Positions 1 to 8,131 are shown, counted from the first letter of the stretch. The stretch is DNA of 64,000 nt from Arthrobacter sp. ISL-5 (GCF_018613835.1 NZ_JAGGPM010000005.1:1-64000); one strand, 5' to 3'. Notes: generated by a model not told the origin, from the sequence alone. A program made the numbers and translations.

Positions 1-539
1 GCGAGCCAGCGCGGCACAAGGCGCAGGATCAGGCCCGGCACCGCTGTTCCGGCGACGAGTAGCCCCATCCCGGTGACGTAGCCGACCCCGCCCGTGATGA
101 AGGCGAGAAAGGCCAGCGCGTGGGTGAGCGTCACATCGGTGGTGATCTCTGGGCGGCTCAGCAGCCAAACAACCGAAGCCGAGAGCATCAGGAAGAGTGC
201 TGCGGCGATGCCGCCGAAGAACCCGATTCCGGGACCGGGAACCCGAACTCCGAGGCGGAGCAACCGGGCATAAACAGTGGCGGCGTAGATGCCCAGCGGC
301 ACGGCTGAGCCGAACTGGATCATGCCCGCAACGCGTTCTGCAATCGCGTTCTCCTGAAAGTACGCCGCGACCTGCCCCGCCGTGGAGAACGGCGAGACAA
401 ACGTGCTGCCGCCGGTCATGATCGCGGCCGTGACCAGGCCGGCAACGGTAAGCCCGAGGCTCACGGCCGCCAGGATGCCCGGATTGGGTCCGCCCGAGCG
501 GACAGTTTGGCCGGCGCGCGGAGGGGAAACGTCAGTCAT
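1..539 (-). CDS. Polytopic membrane protein, partial (cut by window start)
   Basis: Reading the minus strand from the ATG at 539 gives about 179 codons open to the window edge, so the C-terminus is missing. The protein starts MTDVSPPRAGQ and has roughly four hydrophobic segments (near residues 22-42, 75-92, 104-125 and 138-170) separated by short polar loops. It is an integral membrane protein of unknown function. The general pattern resembles small DUF4386-like proteins, but I cannot assign the family with confidence. It is transcribed divergently from the MarR regulator at 621, with an inverted-repeat operator in the shared 81-bp gap, so the regulator probably controls it. Confidence 0.7.
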   Translation of the reverse strand, partial: MTDVSPPRAGQTVRSGGPNPGILAAVSLGLTVAGLVTAAIMTGGSTFVSPFSTAGQVAAYFQENAIAERVAGMIQFGSAVPLGIYAATVYARLLRLGVRVPGPGIGFFGGIAAALFLMLSASVVWLLSRPEITTDVTLTHALAFLAFITGGVGYVTGMGLLVAGTAVPGLILRLVPRWL

Positions 540-559
540 GATCGCACCTTTCCAGCAAT

Positions 560-582
560 TGAGTCATTACAAAAATGATTCA
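560..582. promoter_or_regulatory. Putative MarR operator (inverted repeat)
   Basis: An inverted repeat with 9-bp arms, TGAGTCATT and AATGATTCA (8 of 9 bases complementary), is separated by the 5-bp spacer ACAAA. It lies between the divergent membrane-protein and marR genes in an AT-rich stretch. MarR proteins usually bind such palindromes in the divergent promoter they autoregulate. The assignment is by position and symmetry. Confidence 0.6.
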
Positions 583-620
583 CCCGTTGAATTATTCTGT
601 CAAGAAGGTAATCTGAAGTC

Positions 621-1103
621 ATGGACTCCCCAGCCGCGCCCCGGTCGAGGCGCACCGCCTTTCTCCTCTCGCAGCTGGGCGCCCTGGCGTCGTCACGTTT
701 CGCCGAACGCACCCGGGAAATCGGGCTCACCCCGAGCGATGCGGGCGTGCTTCGCCTGATCGGCCGGACCCCGGGGCTGAGCCAGCGGGCCCTTGCCGAC
801 CGGTTTGGGGCCGTGCCCAGTCGCGTGGTCTCGCTCGTCGACTCGTTGCAGGCCCGCGGCCTCGTGGAGCGGGAGCGCAGCAGCACCGATCGCCGGACGT
901 ACGAACTTCGTCTGACCGCAGAAGGCGCGCAGGTCATGCGGCAGCTGCGCGAGATCGCCGAAGCGCACGAGGCCGAACTTCTGGCGCCACTCACCGGCGA
1001 GCAGTCTGCCCAGCTCGGAAGCCTGCTTGCCCAGCTCGCGGCCGCCAACGCTCTGGACCTGGACCTCCACCGGGAGACCGGTCATGAGGATCACGCACGA
1101 TGA
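621..1103 (+). CDS. MarR family transcriptional regulator
   Basis: 160-aa protein with the MarR winged-helix layout. An N-terminal dimerisation helix is followed by the HTH segment LSQRALADRFGAVPSRVVSLVD (about residues 53-74). Then comes the wing with the family signature RERSSTDRRTYELRLTAEG, where the conserved D-R-R is visible. The start ATG at 621 has AAGG about 11 nt upstream. The gene is divergent from a membrane protein with an operator-like repeat between them, the classical arrangement for a ligand-responsive repressor controlling a neighbouring transporter. The ligand is unknown. Its TGA overlaps a downstream ATG by 4 bp. Confidence 0.9.
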   Translation: MDSPAAPRSRRTAFLLSQLGALASSRFAERTREIGLTPSDAGVLRLIGRTPGLSQRALADRFGAVPSRVVSLVDSLQARGLVERERSSTDRRTYELRLTAEGAQVMRQLREIAEAHEAELLAPLTGEQSAQLGSLLAQLAAANALDLDLHRETGHEDHAR

Positions 1104-1207
1104 CCCGGCCTCACCAGCAGCCCAGGGCCCAGCACGCTGTCGTTGCCACCCAGCTCGTCGGCGCGCCGGCCCGGCGGACACCCCGCTGCGCGGGCATTCT
1201 CAGATGA
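1100..1207 (+). pseudogene. Short ORF translationally coupled to marR; possible truncated gene start
   Basis: A 35-codon frame starts at an ATG overlapping the marR stop (ATGA), the usual junction of a co-transcribed gene. It begins MTRPHQQPRAQHAVV and stops after 35 codons. It resembles the N-terminus of a longer protein whose remainder is absent. The accessory tract begins at about this point, so it may be the scar of an insertion or deletion. Alternatively it is a chance frame. No family is recognisable. Confidence 0.3.
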
Positions 1208-1426
1208 TTCTTCGAATACAGCTAGCGGGCATCCCTAATGAGTCATCGCGGCCTCTGTCTTGGCTGCAGGATTCCTTCTATGGTGTGGTCTAGTCCCTTG
1301 TGTCCATGCCCGAGACAGCGCTTAAATTCGAATCAGAGCGTCGTCGACCGGTTCGCGGACCTGTGCTGAGGTCATTTAGTCAGTCGCTGACCGCGTCGTG
1401 TCGGCGGTGAATGGGACAATCGATCC

Positions 1427-2768
1427 ATGACTGCCGATCCCGCTATGGCCAGCCCGTCCGAGCCGAAGCCCATGGGGCTGGATACCGCCACTCTCCCCCT
1501 CGGTGAACGCTCCCTGCGACTCATCCTGGACCACGTCCTGGCCGTCGGCGACGAGGCCGAGACGACCTACCTGGAGGTCAAGAGCAGCCTGGACCTCAGC
1601 AGCAAGACAGGCGTGGCGAAGGTCGCGAAGTTCCTCCTGGGGGCGGCAAACCGTCGGCCGAAGGAGGCTGCACGCCACTTCCGCGGCCACGCGGTGATGA
1701 TCATCGGCGCGCAGAAGGATGCCGCACCGGGTGTCCCCCGCGGCGTCGAGGCCCACGAGCTGGAAGACCGGCTCCGGCCCTACCCCGGGCCCCAGTTCCC
1801 CGCGTTCGAGTTCGGCAGGATTGGCGTCGACGACGCCAGCGAGGTGCTGTTCGTCATCGCGCAGCCGCCGCAGGACGGTCAGCCGATCTTTCCATGCCAC
1901 AAGAGCTTCCAGGGCGACGACCGCCGGGACAGTCTCGAGGACGGTGCCGTTTATGTGCGAGGGACCAGCAACACCCGCCCGGCTCGGGCCGGTGAGGTCC
2001 TGGCCCTCGTTGAGCGGGCCCGTGGCGGCGGCAAGCCGCCCATCGAGCTCGAGGTAGCGATCCTCGGTTCCACCGGCCGCGTAGGTAGCGTCGACGAGGT
2101 GATGGGCCGGCTGTACGAGTTCGAGGAGGAACAGTTCAGCGCGACGCCCGAGCCGGTTCAGAGCACGTCGCTGCTGACCATAACGCCGCCCAGCATCTTC
2201 GGCAGCCCGGAGCCCACGTCGGCATCGGAGCGGGCAGCGCGCCTGGACTCGTGGCGGAGGGAGAGGGACACCCATATCGCGAGGGGTCGAGAGCACTTCC
2301 TCGGCGTTGTGCTGCCTGGTGCAGGAATCCGCCTCGTCAGCCGCGACAGGTTTGTCGCCAAGCCCCACCTTATCGTGACGTTCCACGACTGTGAGGCGCT
2401 GGAGTTCCGCGAGGCCGACGATGCCGACTTCGAGAAGGTGGTGGAGCCGATTGTGAGGCGGCAGAGCCGCTATGTGCTGGGACTCGACCCGTCGGACTAC
2501 AGGATCACGCCGCGTGACTATCCCGTCGCCTGGGCCCCCAGGGCGACGACGTCGAAGTCATGCTCACGCCCGAGTCGTTCCGGCCCAACGGACGAGCGAC
2601 CTGGACGACTACGTGCTCCTGGCACGGGACCCGCGGGCGAGCTCAGTGACTGTGGCGTGGGTGCTCACCGAGGACGGCAACGACGAGGTCACCAGAGGCG
2701 AGGCCCCTGCTGCAGACCTCGTCGATGCTGCTGACCTATTCAAAGCAGCCTTCTTCAGTGGCAGTTGA
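1427..2768 (+). pseudogene. AlbA_2-domain (Schlafen-like) protein, broken by two frameshifts
   Basis: The reading frame from the ATG at 1427 encodes about 370 sensible residues. The N-terminal part (about residues 45-190) fits the AlbA_2 / divergent AAA-4 domain of putative DNA-binding or ATP-binding regulators, including TTYLEVKSSLDL and the segment HELEDRLRPYPGPQFPAFEF. At the C5 run 2535-2539 the sensible frame moves so that a segment reading QGDDVEVMLTPESFRPNG (2539-2592) continues. Near 2596 it moves again to a frame reading DLDDYVLLARDPRASS and ending at 2768. Each shift is explained by one missing base. The intact protein would be about 447 aa. It is either a decayed accessory gene or two sequencing errors. 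Nothing adjacent indicates a function. Confidence 0.7.
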
Positions 2769-2941
2769 GAGCGCGGAACGAGATCCTCGCATAGGGATCG
2801 GTGGCCCAAGAAGTCGCTTCCTGCGACGCGCCTAGCGAGACGCAGCTTTTGCGGTCCGATCCGTCGAGGGATTAGGTTACGGACGCTCGAGGGCCAAAGG
2901 TCCCCTCTGACGCGACCCGGGCACGTCTTACACTCAGAGTC

Positions 2942-3125
2942 GTGGCTACATATAGACCTGCCGAACTCGCCCGCGAACTGGGCTATACCAATGATCACCG
3001 ACCAAGGGAAAGTCGTCCGGCATTATCTCCGAAGAAAATACCCGGACCATCCCAAGTACCAGCGTTGGGTGCTAGATGAAGCCCACGCCGCTGACGTGCG
3101 TGCCAACGTCCCTCGAAAGCGGTGA
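2942..3125 (+). pseudogene. Small conserved-looking protein with a +1 frameshift
   Basis: From the GTG at 2942 the frame reads VATYRPAELARELGYTNDHRP. After one extra base within AAGGGAAA (about 3004-3011) it continues sensibly as KVVRHYLRRKYPDHPKYQRW and ends NVPRKR at the TGA 3123-3125. The joined product of about 60 aa has a short HTH-like N-terminus and a basic C-terminus, suggesting a small nucleic-acid-binding protein. I do not recognise the family. As sequenced, the gene is interrupted. It sits in the same accessory tract as the frameshifted AlbA_2 gene. Confidence 0.45.
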
Positions 3126-3148
3126 CTATTAGCGCCCGGTAGCTGGCC

Positions 3149-3511
3149 CTACCTCGGAGCTTCACTCAGCTTGACCAAGGGGCCCCATAAAACTTCGACT
3201 CTGAAGTCACCCCATTCTGCATATCCAGTGCCGTTCTCATGGATAAGGCCACGGACTTTCGTCACTACACGTGATGGTGCATCAAGTCGCGTTAATACAC
3301 ATTCCGCATCATCTGCTGTTGCGCCCCCGGACCAAACGGCTATACCGATATTGCCACTACCATCGTCAGGTAGAGCAAGGCCAGGGGCGTCAAGACTACC
3401 CATGCAGCCCTTCGCCGCGCTTCTCAACTGCTCTGTGGGCGAACTACACCCCGCAAGCAAAACGGCCAGGGCGCATGAGATAAATCCAAGACTCTTCACG
3501 CCCCCAAACAC
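3149..3511 (-). CDS. Small secreted lipoprotein, function unknown
   Basis: 120 aa. The N-terminus is a lipoprotein signal peptide: a basic start, a hydrophobic run and the lipobox LLAGC with Cys near residue 22. The mature part of about 98 aa has no domain I recognise. It contains two further Cys residues (GCMGS and AECVL) that could form a disulfide outside the membrane. The composition is less G/C-biased than neighbouring core genes. The gene stands alone in the accessory tract. Confidence 0.7.
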   Translation of the reverse strand: MFGGVKSLGFISCALAVLLAGCSSPTEQLRSAAKGCMGSLDAPGLALPDDGSGNIGIAVWSGGATADDAECVLTRLDAPSRVVTKVRGLIHENGTGYAEWGDFRVEVLWGPLVKLSEAPR

Positions 3512-3692
3512 TACTCAAACGAACCCACGTTCCTCACGAACCACGCGGAACGCCCGCACGACGACCGTCGGCCTCTGCGCGCACGACGTTATCGACGAAG
3601 GCCTAGTCATAACTCCAGCACCAGCGTTAGCGCGATAGAACGCGGATAGGAGCGTGCTGGTGCCCGCCATGGAAGCACGCCCGTCTGCGTCG

Positions 3693-4205
3693 TTAGCCGG
3701 TCGGCGGAGCGGGCTTCGAAGCGCGTAACTTGACTCCGGCGACCCAAAACAGGACGAACCCTGCAAAATCGAACGGGACCCAGAATTCCCGTGTGGCGTA
3801 GACCGGGATAAGTGGGTTGAACAGGAGGGCAATAGCGACGAAGACCACGACCCAGGGCGTCCTCTTGAGTGCGCTGGCCACTACGCACATCCAGATGGCC
3901 ATTCCGGTCACGGCCCACCGCATGACTACATAAAACTCGTATTGGGCACCCATGCCCGCCATCAGCAGGAACACCGCTCCAATGGCGGCTGGGACTGTGG
4001 CCGGATGAACGGTGATGAGTGGGACGTCGTTCAGCTGCTCCTCCGTGAATCCCGGGGCGGCGGGCCACCGGTCGGTCGAGTGCTGATAAGGGTTGTACAC
4101 CTGAAGCCCCCCAATCTTTGCGGCCCAGGTTTTCGACAGCGGGCCTAGCAAAACCTTAGCTGTTGGCGCTGTTTCCCTGGTACTAGTCGGGCTGTCTGAT
4201 GACAT
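3693..4205 (-). CDS. Membrane protein, DUF6804-like
   Basis: 170 aa. An N-terminal cytoplasmic region of about 65 residues is followed by four hydrophobic segments at about 71-90, 93-110, 114-130 and 138-158. The pattern MRWAVTGMAIW, ALLFNPLIPV and a C-terminal W/F-rich helix fits small DUF6804-type membrane proteins of unknown function. The ATG at 4205 has no obvious strong ribosome-binding site. It shares the low-density tract with a lipoprotein and broken genes. Confidence 0.6.
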   Translation of the reverse strand: MSSDSPTSTRETAPTAKVLLGPLSKTWAAKIGGLQVYNPYQHSTDRWPAAPGFTEEQLNDVPLITVHPATVPAAIGAVFLLMAGMGAQYEFYVVMRWAVTGMAIWMCVVASALKRTPWVVVFVAIALLFNPLIPVYATREFWVPFDFAGFVLFWVAGVKLRASKPAPPTG

Positions 4206-4462
4206 GTGTCATTAGGCGGTCCTCGAATGTACACTGCTGCAACACGCCTGCCCCTCTGGAGCCCCACCGCCTGCTGCCCATCTCGCACCCCGAGGAGTTG
4301 GAACGCCGCATCGGAGGAGTTCAGGAAGAGCGACGACTGGGAGAGCCCGGAGTCGTGACCATTCTCTGAGCCGCGATGTCCAGCCACGGGTGGCGATCGC
4401 GGCAGAGCAGCACCAACTCTCAACAGAGCGGTGGGCAGGGAAAATGCCGGTTCATAGCCACT

Positions 4463-4500
4463 TGTGCCTAGGCAAGGTCGAGGCGTTTTGCCTAGGCACA
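4463..4500. promoter_or_regulatory. Double TGCCTAGGCA palindrome (13-bp inverted repeat)
   Basis: TGTGCCTAGGCAA (4463-4475) and its exact reverse complement TTGCCTAGGCACA (4488-4500) flank a 12-bp spacer. Each arm is itself built on the 10-bp palindrome TGCCTAGGCA, so the site is two copies of one symmetric box about two helical turns apart. It lies in the 389-bp gap between the DUF6804-like gene and trmH, where I see no gene. Two dimer-binding operators are the simplest reading. A terminator is less likely because no T-run follows on either strand. Confidence 0.5.
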
Positions 4501-4594
4501 CTCACCCTAGTTGGCGCCTGACACCGCGGTGAGATGAGTCCGACCGCCGAGACGTTCTGACTCGAATCGAATCATGCGAATTCAAGCCAGGCCC

Positions 4595-5485
4595 CTACCT
4601 CGTCGCATAGAACGCAACCGCCGACGAGGCGGCCACGTTCAGCGAATCTACCCCGTGCATCATTGGAATGGTGACTCTCCTATCAAGCACCCTATCCGTC
4701 TCCGGGATCAGGCCATCCCCTTCGGTGCCAAAGACCAGGGCGAGGTTCTCGTGGTCTTCGGCGACCAACTCGTCCAGCGTGATCGCGCCCTCCCCCAGGG
4801 TCATGCCCGCCACCACGTAACCTGCCTCCTTCAGGACCTCGATATCGCCAGGCCACGATTCGATCCGTGTCCATGGCACCTGGAACACTGTGCCCATCGA
4901 CACACGGATCGCCCGGCGGTAGAGCGGGTCAGCACACTGCGGCGTGACGAGCACAGCATCGACACCGATCGCCGCAGCGCTCCGAAAAACAGCTCCAACA
5001 TTTGTATGGTCCGTAAGATTTTCCAGGATTGCTATCCTCGAGCGCGTTCGTTTCTCAGGAGCAACGTCCGATATTTTGCGACACCTCACGTTGGTGTGGT
5101 CCACGATGTCTTCAAGCACCGCCACCCTGCGGGCGCCGGCCAGCAGTTCGGGAAGCGGAACCGGCGCGGGCCGGTGCATGGCGGCCATGGCCCCGCGGTG
5201 CAGGTGGAAGCCGGTGATCTCCTCGAGCAGGCCGGCACTGCCGATGTAGGCAGGCACGTCGGGATACTGCTCAAAAATATCGGCCAGGTCCGGAAGCCAC
5301 TTTTCCGCAAGGAAGAACGACCGCGGCCGGTGGCCCGCGGCCAGCGCCCGCCGGAGGACCCGGGAGGATTCGGCGATGTACATGCCCTCTGCCGGTTCGC
5401 GGAGCTTGCGCAGGTGAACGTCGGTCAGCTGCGTGTAGTCGGAGACCCGCGGATCGGCGGCGGACTCGAGATAGTGGAATGTCAC
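4595..5485 (-). CDS. TrmH/SpoU-family RNA 2'-O-methyltransferase with internal duplication
   Basis: 296 aa. The N-terminal substrate-binding part (1-115) precedes the SpoU methyltransferase domain. Motif 2 (LALVFGTEGDGL) and motif 3 (IPMMHGVDSLNVAASSAVAFY) of the SAM-binding trefoil knot are intact, as is FRSAAAIGVDAVLVTPQCADP. The protein is about 30 residues longer than expected. RVAVLEDIVDHTNV (120-133) is repeated as RIAILENLTDHTNV (150-163), with RCRKISDVAPEKRTRS between. The second copy uses A/T-rich codons (ATA, GCA, AAT, CAT, ACA), unlike the first. The C-terminal part seems joined from a different source while staying in frame. Whether it is active is uncertain, because the duplication sits in the knot fold. 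It ends near the accessory tract and lies 7 bp downstream of the TauE gene. Confidence 0.88.
   Translation of the reverse strand: MTFHYLESAADPRVSDYTQLTDVHLRKLREPAEGMYIAESSRVLRRALAAGHRPRSFFLAEKWLPDLADIFEQYPDVPAYIGSAGLLEEITGFHLHRGAMAAMHRPAPVPLPELLAGARRVAVLEDIVDHTNVRCRKISDVAPEKRTRSRIAILENLTDHTNVGAVFRSAAAIGVDAVLVTPQCADPLYRRAIRVSMGTVFQVPWTRIESWPGDIEVLKEAGYVVAGMTLGEGAITLDELVAEDHENLALVFGTEGDGLIPETDRVLDRRVTIPMMHGVDSLNVAASSAVAFYATR
4997..5128 (-). repeat. Degenerate internal repeat in trmH (two 42-bp copies)
   Basis: Copy 1 (5087-5128) and copy 2 (4997-5038) each encode 14 residues of the form R-x-A-x-L-E-x-x-x-D-H-T-N-V. Nine residues are identical. At DNA level the copies are clearly divergent, so this is not a recent tandem duplication. 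The 90-bp inserted segment is 4997-5086. Confidence 0.8.
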
Positions 5486-5492
5486 CGGGCGA

Positions 5493-6278
5493 TTATTTCA
5501 GCAGATTCGCGATCATGAAGCCGAGCGCAACCAGCCCGAGGGCAAAGATGACGCCGCGCAGCACCGGCGGCGAGAGCCTGCGGCCCACCTTGGAGCCGAC
5601 GAGGCCGCCGATGAGCGAGCTGACAGCGATGATGGCCACCACCGTCCAGTTGATCCGGCCGAACGCGAACAGCAGGTAGGACGTCGCCGCGATGAGGTTG
5701 ACACCGAGAACCAGGATGTTCTTCATCGCATTGGCGTTCTGGATGGTGCCCGTCATGAAGATGCCGAGGATGGCGACCAGCAGAATCCCCTGCGCGGCAA
5801 CAAAGTAACCGCCGTAGACGCCGGCCAGGAAGACGAGCACCACGAGGAGGACGCTGTGGTGCTTATCCCGGAGCGCGTGCTCGGGGTTCTCTTCGCGGTT
5901 GCGGACCCAGCGCTGCAGCCGGGGCTGGAAGACCACCATGAGCAGCGCAAGCACGATCAGCACCGGCGCCGCGTAGTGGAACACTTTTTCGGGGAGATGA
6001 AGAAGCAGCCACGCTCCGGATATGCCGCCGAGGAGGGAGGCCGGGAGCAGCTTCAGGAGTTGCCGGCCGCGGCCTTCCAGCTCGCGGCGGTATCCCCAGG
6101 CGCCGGCCGCTCCTCCGGCCACGAGGCCCATGGCGTTGCTCATTGACGCCGTGACCGGCGCGAGCCCCAGGGCGATCAGCACCGGGAAGGTGACCAGTGT
6201 GCCGGATCCGACCACGCTGTTGATGGTGCCGGCCCACAGGCCGGCGAAGAACACAAGAATGCCGCTGAAAAACTCCAC
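5493..6278 (-). CDS. Sulfite exporter TauE/SafE family membrane protein
   Basis: 261 aa, the usual size for the family, with about eight hydrophobic segments. The N-terminal motif AGLWAGTINSVVGSGTLVTFP is typical of TauE/SafE, with its repeat later as GVYGGYFVAAQGILLVA. A charged cytoplasmic loop (RWVRNREENPEHALRDKH, about 125-142) separates the two halves. Family members export sulfite, sulfoacetate or related organosulfonates, but the substrate here is not shown. It lies 18 bp after the ABC ATPase gene on the same strand and 7 bp before trmH, suggesting one transcript. Confidence 0.9.
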   Translation of the reverse strand: MEFFSGILVFFAGLWAGTINSVVGSGTLVTFPVLIALGLAPVTASMSNAMGLVAGGAAGAWGYRRELEGRGRQLLKLLPASLLGGISGAWLLLHLPEKVFHYAAPVLIVLALLMVVFQPRLQRWVRNREENPEHALRDKHHSVLLVVLVFLAGVYGGYFVAAQGILLVAILGIFMTGTIQNANAMKNILVLGVNLIAATSYLLFAFGRINWTVVAIIAVSSLIGGLVGSKVGRRLSPPVLRGVIFALGLVALGFMIANLLK

Positions 6279-6296
6279 GCTGTGCCGGCCGCCCGG

Positions 6297-7082
6297 TTAG
6301 CGGCGGGCGGTGGCGGTGTATCGGCCGGAGTTGACGGAGACCTCGAGCGGCAGGCCGAAGGTCGCGCTGAGGTTGCCGGAGGTGAGGACCTCTTCGACGG
6401 GTCCGGCGGCCACGACGCCGCCGTCGCGCATGAGCATCGCGTGCGTGAAGCCCGGCGGGACTTCCTCAAGGTGGTGGGTGACGAGCACGATCGCGGGAGC
6501 GGTGTCGTCGAGGGCCAGCTGGCTGAGGCGGTGCACGAGGTCCTCGCGGCCGCCAAGGTCAAGCCCGGCGGCGGGCTCGTCCAGCAGGAGCAGCTCGGGA
6601 TCGGTCATGAGGGCCCTGGCGATCTGGACGCGCTTGCGCTCCCCCTCGGAAAGTGAGACGAACGGCCGGTTCAGCAGCGGGCCCATGCCCCATTCGTTCA
6701 GCAGGGCGAACGCCCGGCGTTCGTCTTCCTTCTCGTAGCCCTCGCGCCAGCGGCCGGTCACGCCATAGGCGGCGGTGACAACGACGTTGAGGACCTTCTC
6801 CTGCTCGGGGATCTGGTTGGCGAGTGCCGCCGAGGAGAGTCCGATCCGCGGCCGCAGCTCGAAGACGTCCACGGATCCGAGGATTTCCTCCAGGATGCCT
6901 GCCATGCCGCTCGTGGGATGGAGCCTGGCGGCGGCGATCTGGAGCAGAGTGGTCTTGCCAGCGCCGTTGGGTCCGAGGATTACCCACCGCTCGCCTTCCT
7001 TGACCTGCCAGTCAACCTTGCTCAGGAGCGTTTTGGCTCCGCGGACAACGCTGACGGCGGCCATTTCAAGAACATCACTCAT
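6297..7082 (-). CDS. ABC-type ATP-binding protein (stand-alone ATPase)
   Basis: 261 aa from the ATG at 7082; an in-frame GTG at 7094 is the alternative. Walker A is GPNGAGKTT, the Q-loop region and signature read SLSEGERKRVQIARAL, Walker B is LLLLDEP and the switch His is in VTHHLEE. The signature carries LSEGE rather than LSGGQ, a form seen in YheS/ModF-like soluble ATPases. No permease gene adjoins; the next gene is a TauE exporter. A role in molybdate-type transport or as a free-standing ATPase cannot be decided. The family assignment is firm and the function is not. Confidence 0.85.
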   Translation of the reverse strand: MSDVLEMAAVSVVRGAKTLLSKVDWQVKEGERWVILGPNGAGKTTLLQIAAARLHPTSGMAGILEEILGSVDVFELRPRIGLSSAALANQIPEQEKVLNVVVTAAYGVTGRWREGYEKEDERRAFALLNEWGMGPLLNRPFVSLSEGERKRVQIARALMTDPELLLLDEPAAGLDLGGREDLVHRLSQLALDDTAPAIVLVTHHLEEVPPGFTHAMLMRDGGVVAAGPVEEVLTSGNLSATFGLPLEVSVNSGRYTATARR

Positions 7083-7212
7083 AGAAGTAGACACTAGGAC
7101 AAAACGGGGTGCGACTGATAACTGGAACGTTGTCCCCGTCGGTGCGTCGCCATTGCGTCACCGGCCCGACGCCGGTAAGCGAAACGAATTCGGGCCGCAA
7201 CGCTGCGCTGGC

Positions 7213-7218
7213 TAAGAT
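7213..7218 (+). promoter_or_regulatory. -10 box of serB, leaderless arrangement
   Basis: TAAGAT lies 7 nt before the ATG at 7226. This is the spacing expected when transcription starts on the start codon. No Shine-Dalgarno sequence precedes the ATG. It supports 7226 as the serB start over the in-frame codon further upstream at 7109. Confidence 0.5.
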
Positions 7219-7225
7219 TGCAGCC

Positions 7226-8131
7226 ATGAGTTCGAACGTGACCGCGGTCAGCTACGGCGTGAAATTGTCCCCCTCGGAACCGGAAAACCTCCGGTCCCTG
7301 CTGGCCGGTTCCGGCACGACATTCGGAGCAGCCTCGCGCAGCGGCGACGGCCGCTATGACGTCTGCACCGTCGATTTTGACGTGCCGTCCGGATCCGCGG
7401 CCGACATAGCCGGGCTGCGGCACCGCGTTACCGCGGCGAAGGAGGGCGCGGGACGGGACGGCGTGGATACCGCCATCGTGCCGGCGGAGCTGCGGAAGGC
7501 CGAACGCAAATTCCTCATCATGGACGTGGACTCCACCCTGATCCAGCAGGAGGTCATCGAGCTTCTCGCCGCCTACGCCGGAAAGCGGGATGAAGTGGCT
7601 GCGGTGACGGAAGCCGCCATGCGCGGGGAGCTGGACTTCGCCCAGAGCCTACACGCGCGGGTGGCGGTCCTCGCAGGGCTGCCTGCCGCCGTCGTCGATT
7701 CCGTCAGGGCTGAAGTGAAGCTCAGCGAGGGAGCGGCGGAGCTCGTGGCGGCGTTCAAGGCCGCCGGCCATGTGGTGGCCGTGGTGTCAGGCGGCTTCAA
7801 CCAGATCCTCCGCCCGATCGCCGAGGACCTTGGCCTGGATTACTGGATCGCCAATGAGCTCGAAATCGTCGACGGCGCGCTGACCGGCAAGGTGCTCGGC
7901 GCCGTGATCGACCGCGCCGCGAAGGAGAAGTACCTGCGCGAATGGGCCGCCGCCGAAGGGGTTGCCATGGAGCACACCATTGCCGTGGGCGACGGCGCCA
8001 ACGATCTTGACATGCTCGGCGCGGCCGGAATCGGGGTGGCGTTCAACGCCAAGCCGGCAGTGCGCGCCGTGGCCGATGCCGCCGTGAACATGCCGTACCT
8101 CGACGCCGTGCGGCACATCGCCGGCGTCTGA
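7226..8131 (+). CDS. serB: Phosphoserine phosphatase SerB
   Basis: 301 aa; last step of L-serine synthesis, hydrolysing O-phospho-L-serine. The HAD nucleophile motif DVDSTL has its two Asp residues at 100 and 102. Motif II is VVSGGFNQI, the motif III Lys lies in the AAKEKYLREWA region, and the Mg-binding motif is GDGANDLDML. About 90 N-terminal residues form a divergent ACT-like regulatory region. The start is placed at ATG 7226 because a TAAGAT box lies 7 nt upstream. It is divergent from the ABC ATPase gene and monocistronic. Confidence 0.93.
   Translation: MSSNVTAVSYGVKLSPSEPENLRSLLAGSGTTFGAASRSGDGRYDVCTVDFDVPSGSAADIAGLRHRVTAAKEGAGRDGVDTAIVPAELRKAERKFLIMDVDSTLIQQEVIELLAAYAGKRDEVAAVTEAAMRGELDFAQSLHARVAVLAGLPAAVVDSVRAEVKLSEGAAELVAAFKAAGHVVAVVSGGFNQILRPIAEDLGLDYWIANELEIVDGALTGKVLGAVIDRAAKEKYLREWAAAEGVAMEHTIAVGDGANDLDMLGAAGIGVAFNAKPAVRAVADAAVNMPYLDAVRHIAGV

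Noticed and set aside
1208..1426. tRNA or att site at the left end of the accessory tract
   Set aside because: I found no tRNA-like cloverleaf, integrase gene or direct repeat matching the trmH junction.
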